Source: Alphaproteobacteria bacterium
GTDB taxonomy: Bacteria; Pseudomonadota; Alphaproteobacteria; Micavibrionales; Micavibrionaceae
DNA length: 7,646 nucleotides
Direction: 5' to 3'
Assembly (NCBI GenBank): GCA_021776015.1
Contig: JAJFGT010000223.1
Location: 1-7,646 of the forward strand
Under the pieces are notes generated by a model. It saw nothing but the letters and a program-made list of their open reading frames with translations. It was not told the DNA's origin and made no database searches. This document shows positions 1-5,001 of this stretch, piece after piece (within the stretch, counting starts at the first letter, position 1; every line of letters begins with the position of its first letter). The position numbers and the translations under genes are program-made.

Positions 1-1
1 T

Positions 2-838
2 TTAGAAAAAAAGCCTCTTATTATATGGTCCCATGGTCTTGGGGGAAGTCGAGATGGTGCTGGATTTTTAAGCCGATTTTTAGTTGAGCATGGATATTAC
101 GTCATGCATATTCAACATGTTGGAACAGATACTTCTCTTTGGGAAGGAAAAGATGGTCATCCTTGGGATGTTATCCGAGGGACAGAGATTACACGAGAGA
201 TGACCTTAAATCGCTATCAAGATATTCCCTTTTTACTTGATCAGCTCCCTGCTTTAGAAGTTGAACACAGTTTAATAGCTAATCAAATTGACTATAATCG
301 TTTGGGTGTCTCTGGACATTCTTTCGGAGCTCTTACGGCACAAGTCATGGCAGGGCAATTATTTCCAAATGCTCATGATGAATTGGCATCTTATAAAGAT
401 TCTCGTTTTAAGGCAGGAATTTTGTATAGTTTTTCTGCTATGAATCATCTTACACAAGATTCGCCTGAAAATGTGTTTGGATCAATGGATATTCCTCTTT
501 TCTTTATGACGGGAACAGAAGATAATAGCCCTGTATCAGGATTGGATTATACGCATCGTTTGCCAGCCTATAAGTATGCAGGATCAACACAAGAAGATAC
601 GGATAAACATTTATTAATTCTTCAAGACGGTGACCATATGGTTTTTACAGGAAGTCGTGGGAAGCTTGCCTTTAATCCCAAAAAAGCTCGCCAAGAAGAG
701 CTTATTCAATGGAGTTCTTTAGCGTTTTGGGACACATATTTGAAAGACAAAAAACAGGCCTCTTCATGGTTAATGACCAAGGGTTTTAAAACTTACTTAT
801 CCGATGATGGATCGTATGAGTATCAATCAAAATCTTGA
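2..838 (+). CDS. Alpha/beta hydrolase, dienelactone hydrolase / PAF-acetylhydrolase-like (5' partial)
   Basis: This is a serine hydrolase whose substrate cannot be read from the sequence; relatives cleave ester bonds, including short-chain lipid esters. The frame is open to the window edge, so the Met at 104 is internal. The 34 codons before it encode the family's first strand and oxyanion loop (PLIIWSHGLGGSRDG, visible residues 5-19), and the true start lies upstream. The visible part is 278 residues. The nucleophile elbow is GHSFG with Ser107 (codon 320-322). The likely acid is Asp174 in MTGTED, and the catalytic His is His212 in DGDHM, so the triad is complete and in canonical order. A conserved stretch QHVGTDTSLW follows the first helix. 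Whether the protein is exported cannot be judged because the N-terminus is missing. The gene ends with TGA at 836-838 and converges on the minus-strand operon, so it is not co-transcribed with it. The fold call is firm; the subfamily is moderately sure. Confidence 0.88.
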   Translation, partial: LEKKPLIIWSHGLGGSRDGAGFLSRFLVEHGYYVMHIQHVGTDTSLWEGKDGHPWDVIRGTEITREMTLNRYQDIPFLLDQLPALEVEHSLIANQIDYNRLGVSGHSFGALTAQVMAGQLFPNAHDELASYKDSRFKAGILYSFSAMNHLTQDSPENVFGSMDIPLFFMTGTEDNSPVSGLDYTHRLPAYKYAGSTQEDTDKHLLILQDGDHMVFTGSRGKLAFNPKKARQEELIQWSSLAFWDTYLKDKKQASSWLMTKGFKTYLSDDGSYEYQSKS

Positions 839-840
839 AT

Positions 841-3800
841 TTATGCGACTTTGACCAACTGTTCTTTAACAAAGTTCTGGATGGCGGTGTAGTCTGTTTT
901 ACCACTGCCGAGAAGCGGTATTTTATCAATTTTTAAAATTGTTTTGGGAACAGAAAGTTCATGGAATCCATTTCGAGAGGCATATTTTGAAAGATCACTT
1001 TTTATCATGTCCTCATGAGTTGTAATGCAAATTAATTGCTCTCCTTTTCGAGGGTCTGGGATCGCTATAACTGCATGCTGTGTATCTGGATAGAGTGTTT
1101 GTATCATGGATTCTACACTTGTAAGTGAGAGCATCTCCCCTGCAATTTTTGCAAAACGTTTGGCACGTCCTAAAATTTTAACAAAGCCACGATCATCAAT
1201 ATTGACGATATCGCCTGTATCATACCATCCATCGGATAAAGGTTCTAATTCGCCAGGATTATCAGCACGGTAATAACCCAACATGATATTAGGGCCCTTT
1301 ACAAATAAACGTCCTCCTGTATCAACGCCAGGGACATCTTCTAAGCGGTATTCAATGCCTGCGAGTAATCGTCCCACGGAGCCTGATTGCATATGCATAG
1401 GAGAATTTAGAGTTAATCCTGGGGATGTTTCTGTCGCGCCATATCCTTCAAGAACACGTACGCCAAATCGATCCATGTAGAGATGTCTTGTTTCATCCTT
1501 AACCTTTTCTGCACCTGCAAAAATATAACGCATACTATAAAAATCATAAGGGTCAGCCATACGGGCATATCCATTTAAAAAAGTATCCGTTCCAAACATA
1601 ATTGTAGAATTCGTTGAATATACAAGCTCTGGAATAATCCTATAATGGAGAGGATTTGGATACAGGAATGTTTTAACCCCTGATAGAATGGGAAGCAACG
1701 TCCCCCCTGTTAACCCAAAAGAATGGAACATGGGCAAACAGTTAAATACAATATCCTGACGGTTGAAATCAACACGAGAGGAGAGTTGGATTATGTTACT
1801 CATGATGTTAACGTGACTTAAAACAACCCCCTTTGGCATGCCTTCAGACCCAGATGTAAAAAGGATTAGAGCGGGATCATGAGGATTAATTTTTTGTTGT
1901 CTATGGAGACGACTGGCCGATGTAAAAAAAGCGCATATTTTATCAAGGAAAGTGATATCTTGCCTAATATCTTCTAGATAGACAATATCAGCATGTTGAC
2001 TGATCGCCTCAATTGTATCCTCTAATTTCCCAAATTCAACAAATCGTCTAGACGTTAAAATTGTTTGAATTTTTGCTGTTTGACAGGCCGATATGAGAGC
2101 TTGTTTTCCTGCTGAGAAATTGAGCATTGAAGGAACACGACCAAAAATTTGCAAAGCAAAAAAAGTAACAACAGCACTTACAGAATTTGGAAGTAATAGA
2201 ACAACAATCTCTTTTTTATTGGTTATTTTAGAAGTTTTTTGACCCAAAACAACCGATCTCTTGATGAGGTGTTTAAATTTAAGGGGCTTGCGTTCAATAT
2301 CTTCGGCAATAATGGCATCATCGCCATTCACGTAGCGAGCACGGAGCATGGCCTGATAGAGCGTCTGTTCACGATCTTCGGTTACAAACATCATCTCTTC
2401 CATGAGATCGTAAAGCTGAAGGGCTGCGGCAGTACGTCTTGTACGTCCTTTGAGTGCATTATCGATTTTGAACTTACGAGGCTCTAAAATAGTGATGGTG
2501 ATTTTGGGGAATTTTCTTAAGGGTACTTTTCCTTTGAGACGAGAGAAGGATGTATGTTGTACGCCATCTAAACGAACGGGGAGAATCATGGCATCTGTTT
2601 TATCAGCAATCATCCCTGGACCATCATAGATTTTCATGAGGGCTCCTGTGTCTGTCAAACGTCCTTCAGGAAAAATAACAACATACCGATCTTTTTTCAC
2701 TTCTTTAATCAAATTTTTCATAGAGAAGGGGTTCGTAGGATCAAGTGGAAAGGTATCAACAAGTTTAAGGAAAGGTTTGACCCAAAACCATTCAGCTACA
2801 AAGCTATTGACGGCAAACATTGGACGTCCTGGTAAAAAGGCAGCAAGGAGTGGAGGGTCTAAAAGAGAGACATGATTTCCAACAATGACAGCTCGTTTTC
2901 CTGCTTTTTCAACGTTCTCTAATCCACGAACTTCAACATTATAGAGAAATTTAAAGAGGATTTGTAAGAAACTCTTAAAGAGATAATCAGGAAGAAGCTT
3001 ACAGATATAAAGGGCAACAAAGACATTTGCGATGGCAAAGGCTAGGAAAATTTCTCTGATCTCCCATCCTTTAAGAATAAGATAAGCAGAAACAACAGAC
3101 GATCCAATCATAAAAAAAGCGTCCATAATAGCCCCCCCTGCGATAACACGAGCCCGTGTTTCTGGATTGGTCTTGTGTTGTATTATAGCATTCAGTGGAA
3201 CAACAAAGAGCCCCCCACAAACGGCAATCATAGAGACGTCAAAAACAATGCGCCAATGGGCAGGTGTTTCAAGAAAAGCGGATAATCCCAATAATGTTCC
3301 TGAAAGATTATTAATATGCTCACTTGCAAAATAAAGATCAACGGAAAAAACTGTAATCATAAGTACAGAAAGGGGAGCATACAGAGCTTCAACACGCCCT
3401 TTGAGGAGGCGATTGTTCAGTAACCCACCAAAAGCTATTCCAATTGAAAAAAGAACAAGGAAAAAAGCAAGAACATGTTCGTTAGATGTAAGGGTGTCTT
3501 CTGTGTAATTAGCAAATTGTGCCATAAACATGCCACCTAGTGCATAAAACCATGCGACTCCAAGAATAGCCCGTATAATTGTTTTATCCTGCTTAAAGGT
3601 ATGTTTAAGGATCTTTACTGTCTCAGTAATAGGATTTAAATTTAATTTTAAGCTGGGGGCGTTGGCAGGTGTTTTAGGAATAGAACGACTTGCTAAATAT
3701 CCTAAGACAGCACATAGAATAAGCATGCTTCCAACAATTGTTGTACCCATATCCAATGTAATTAAAACTGTCCCTGCGATTGTTCCTACTAGGATGGCAA

Positions 3801-4266
3801 GAAATGTACCTGTATTTAACAGGGCATTCCCACCAATGAGTTCATGTTTTTGAAGATGCTGTGGAAGAATTGAGTATTTACTCGGACCAAAAAACGCTGA
3901 TTGTGTCCCAAGCGCAAAGAGAGTTACAAAAGATAAAGAGAGTGAGCCACTCAGAAGAGCTATTCCCCCCAATCCTGCAATCGCAATTTCTACCAGTTTA
4001 ATAATCCTGATAATTTTATCTTTTGGGTATTTGTCAGCAAGTTGCCCCCCAATGGCTGAAAAAAGAACAAAAGGAAGGATAAATAATCCTGCAGCAAACG
4101 TGACCAGTAACTTTGGATCCATGCTTGTGCTCGTTGTAACGCTATATAATAACAAAACAACTAAGGCATTTTTAAAGAGATTATCGTGAAAGGCCCCCAA
4201 AAACTGAGTTATAAAGAGAGGGAGAAAGCGTCTATCTTTTAGTAATGTAAATTGATTATTTTTCAT
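841..4266 (-). CDS. aas: LplT-like MFS transporter / PlsC acyltransferase / acyl-ACP synthetase fusion (Aas)
   Basis: This is a three-domain inner-membrane enzyme of 1141 residues predicted to import lysophospholipid and re-acylate it. Residues 1-430 are about 12 membrane helices of an MFS transporter, with the loop GGQLADKYPKDK near 73-84, as in LplT. Residues 440-610 are a PlsC acyltransferase: NHVSLLD (His465 and Asp470 form HX4D), FPEGR (532-536), and ILPVRLDG. Residues 630-1141 are an AMP-forming acyl-ACP synthetase: TSGSEGMPKG (804-813), GYGATE (941-946), YDTGD (1015-1019), GRAKRFAKIAGE and the catalytic Lys1123 in GSGKTD. The PlsC and synthetase parts match E. coli Aas closely from memory; in E. 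coli LplT is a separate protein. The start is placed at 4266, not the in-frame ATG at 4281, because a GGAGAG sits 7 bases before it and nothing similar precedes 4281. The start overlaps the lipase gene by 11 bases, suggesting translational coupling. All catalytic motifs are intact. Confidence 0.95.
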   Translation of the reverse strand: MKNNQFTLLKDRRFLPLFITQFLGAFHDNLFKNALVVLLLYSVTTSTSMDPKLLVTFAAGLFILPFVLFSAIGGQLADKYPKDKIIRIIKLVEIAIAGLGGIALLSGSLSLSFVTLFALGTQSAFFGPSKYSILPQHLQKHELIGGNALLNTGTFLAILVGTIAGTVLITLDMGTTIVGSMLILCAVLGYLASRSIPKTPANAPSLKLNLNPITETVKILKHTFKQDKTIIRAILGVAWFYALGGMFMAQFANYTEDTLTSNEHVLAFFLVLFSIGIAFGGLLNNRLLKGRVEALYAPLSVLMITVFSVDLYFASEHINNLSGTLLGLSAFLETPAHWRIVFDVSMIAVCGGLFVVPLNAIIQHKTNPETRARVIAGGAIMDAFFMIGSSVVSAYLILKGWEIREIFLAFAIANVFVALYICKLLPDYLFKSFLQILFKFLYNVEVRGLENVEKAGKRAVIVGNHVSLLDPPLLAAFLPGRPMFAVNSFVAEWFWVKPFLKLVDTFPLDPTNPFSMKNLIKEVKKDRYVVIFPEGRLTDTGALMKIYDGPGMIADKTDAMILPVRLDGVQHTSFSRLKGKVPLRKFPKITITILEPRKFKIDNALKGRTRRTAAALQLYDLMEEMMFVTEDREQTLYQAMLRARYVNGDDAIIAEDIERKPLKFKHLIKRSVVLGQKTSKITNKKEIVVLLLPNSVSAVVTFFALQIFGRVPSMLNFSAGKQALISACQTAKIQTILTSRRFVEFGKLEDTIEAISQHADIVYLEDIRQDITFLDKICAFFTSASRLHRQQKINPHDPALILFTSGSEGMPKGVVLSHVNIMSNIIQLSSRVDFNRQDIVFNCLPMFHSFGLTGGTLLPILSGVKTFLYPNPLHYRIIPELVYSTNSTIMFGTDTFLNGYARMADPYDFYSMRYIFAGAEKVKDETRHLYMDRFGVRVLEGYGATETSPGLTLNSPMHMQSGSVGRLLAGIEYRLEDVPGVDTGGRLFVKGPNIMLGYYRADNPGELEPLSDGWYDTGDIVNIDDRGFVKILGRAKRFAKIAGEMLSLTSVESMIQTLYPDTQHAVIAIPDPRKGEQLICITTHEDMIKSDLSKYASRNGFHELSVPKTILKIDKIPLLGSGKTDYTAIQNFVKEQLVKVA

Positions 4267-4999
4267 GGTTAAACTCTCCATTTTTTAAAAAGTAGACGAT
4301 CTGTTTATGGGTATCTGATTTTTTCATCATAAAAGTATGAGTTGCAGATAATACAATATGATCTTTCATTCCGTTAAGTTTAGTATTTTCAACGGTGACA
4401 CGGCCATCACTTTGACCTGGTGTTACAAAAGCGGCTACGAAATAAGGCCATTCCTTTTTTCCTGCAATGATCCCTAGTTCATAATAGGGGTTAATTTGAG
4501 TCAGAGCTTGTTGTTTAGTTGTTAACTCTTGCCCCGCAGGCCCATAGTACCATTTATATGGGGGGAGTTTATGAATCAAATCGGCAACTTCACTCCCTTT
4601 GTTAGGAGGACCCATCATGACCACACGCCCGAGTTTATTGATATCAATTTGATTTTTATATTGCTCAAGATAAGTCCGTACGACTAATCCACCCATGGAA
4701 TGGGTAACGAAATGAACCTTGCGTGTTGTATCCCAAAAATCTTTTGTGAGATAATCGGTTTCAAGGAAAATTGCAATATCATTTAATCCCTTCTTTTGGG
4801 AAGGGTAGGTGATATTAAGAATTTTGTATCCTTCATCTTCAAGAGCTTTTTCAACGCTATCCATATTACTCTTTGTAAGAGCAATCCCATGGAGCAGAAC
4901 AACAGTTTCATTATCAATGAGTGTAGTATGACTATCTGCGTAAGCAGAGCTTATCAACAATGTGAAGAGGACAACAAAAATGTTGAGAATTTTAAACAT
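4256..4999 (-). CDS. Secreted alpha/beta hydrolase (lipase/esterase-like)
   Basis: This is a predicted exported serine hydrolase of 247 residues; substrate unknown, with lipids or acyl esters most likely by family. The N-terminus is a classic Sec signal peptide: MFK, a hydrophobic core to about residue 17, and the cleavage motif AYA|DS after residue 21. There is no lipobox Cys, so the mature protein should be soluble in the periplasm or beyond. The oxyanion strand is VVLLHGIA (33-40). The nucleophile elbow is THSMGG with Ser101. The conserved MMGPPNKGSE (128-137) and GPAGQEL are typical of small proteobacterial lipase-like proteins. The likely triad partners are Asp198 in QSDGRV and His221 in ATHTF. 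The gene starts 2 bases after the DUF2339 stop and overlaps the acyltransferase fusion by 11 bases, so it is the middle gene of an operon. Phospholipase A activity would suit the neighbour but is inference; triacylglycerol lipase or general esterase is equally possible. Confidence 0.9.
   Translation of the reverse strand: MFKILNIFVVLFTLLISSAYADSHTTLIDNETVVLLHGIALTKSNMDSVEKALEDEGYKILNITYPSQKKGLNDIAIFLETDYLTKDFWDTTRKVHFVTHSMGGLVVRTYLEQYKNQIDINKLGRVVMMGPPNKGSEVADLIHKLPPYKWYYGPAGQELTTKQQALTQINPYYELGIIAGKKEWPYFVAAFVTPGQSDGRVTVENTKLNGMKDHIVLSATHTFMMKKSDTHKQIVYFLKNGEFNHEK
4274..4279 (-). promoter_or_regulatory. Ribosome binding site of the aas fusion gene
   Basis: On the minus strand GGAGAG is followed by 7 bases and then ATG at 4266. 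It lies inside the 3' end of the upstream lipase gene. The alternative in-frame ATG at 4281 overlaps this site and has only an A/T-rich run (CTTTTTAAAAA) before it, so this site decides the start and shortens the protein by five residues. Confidence 0.75.
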
Positions 5000-5001
5000 G
5001 A

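Noticed and set aside
801..813. Small inverted repeat CGAT-GATGG-ATCG as a terminator
   Set aside because: The stem is only 4 bp, it is not GC-rich and no T-run follows; it lies inside coding sequence.
1641..1646. TATAAT on the plus strand as a possible antisense promoter
   Set aside because: No matching -35 element lies about 17 bases upstream, and such hexamers occur by chance in AT-rich sequence.
1283..2875. Plus-strand open frames of 65-82 codons inside the aas gene (near 1283-1480, 2239-2487, 2636-2875)
   Set aside because: They lie antisense to a strongly supported, motif-rich gene, their translations resemble no family I know, and they have the character of shadow frames.
3662..3853. 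Plus-strand open frame opposite the transporter domain
   Set aside because: It is antisense to well-conserved membrane helices of the fusion, with no recognisable product.
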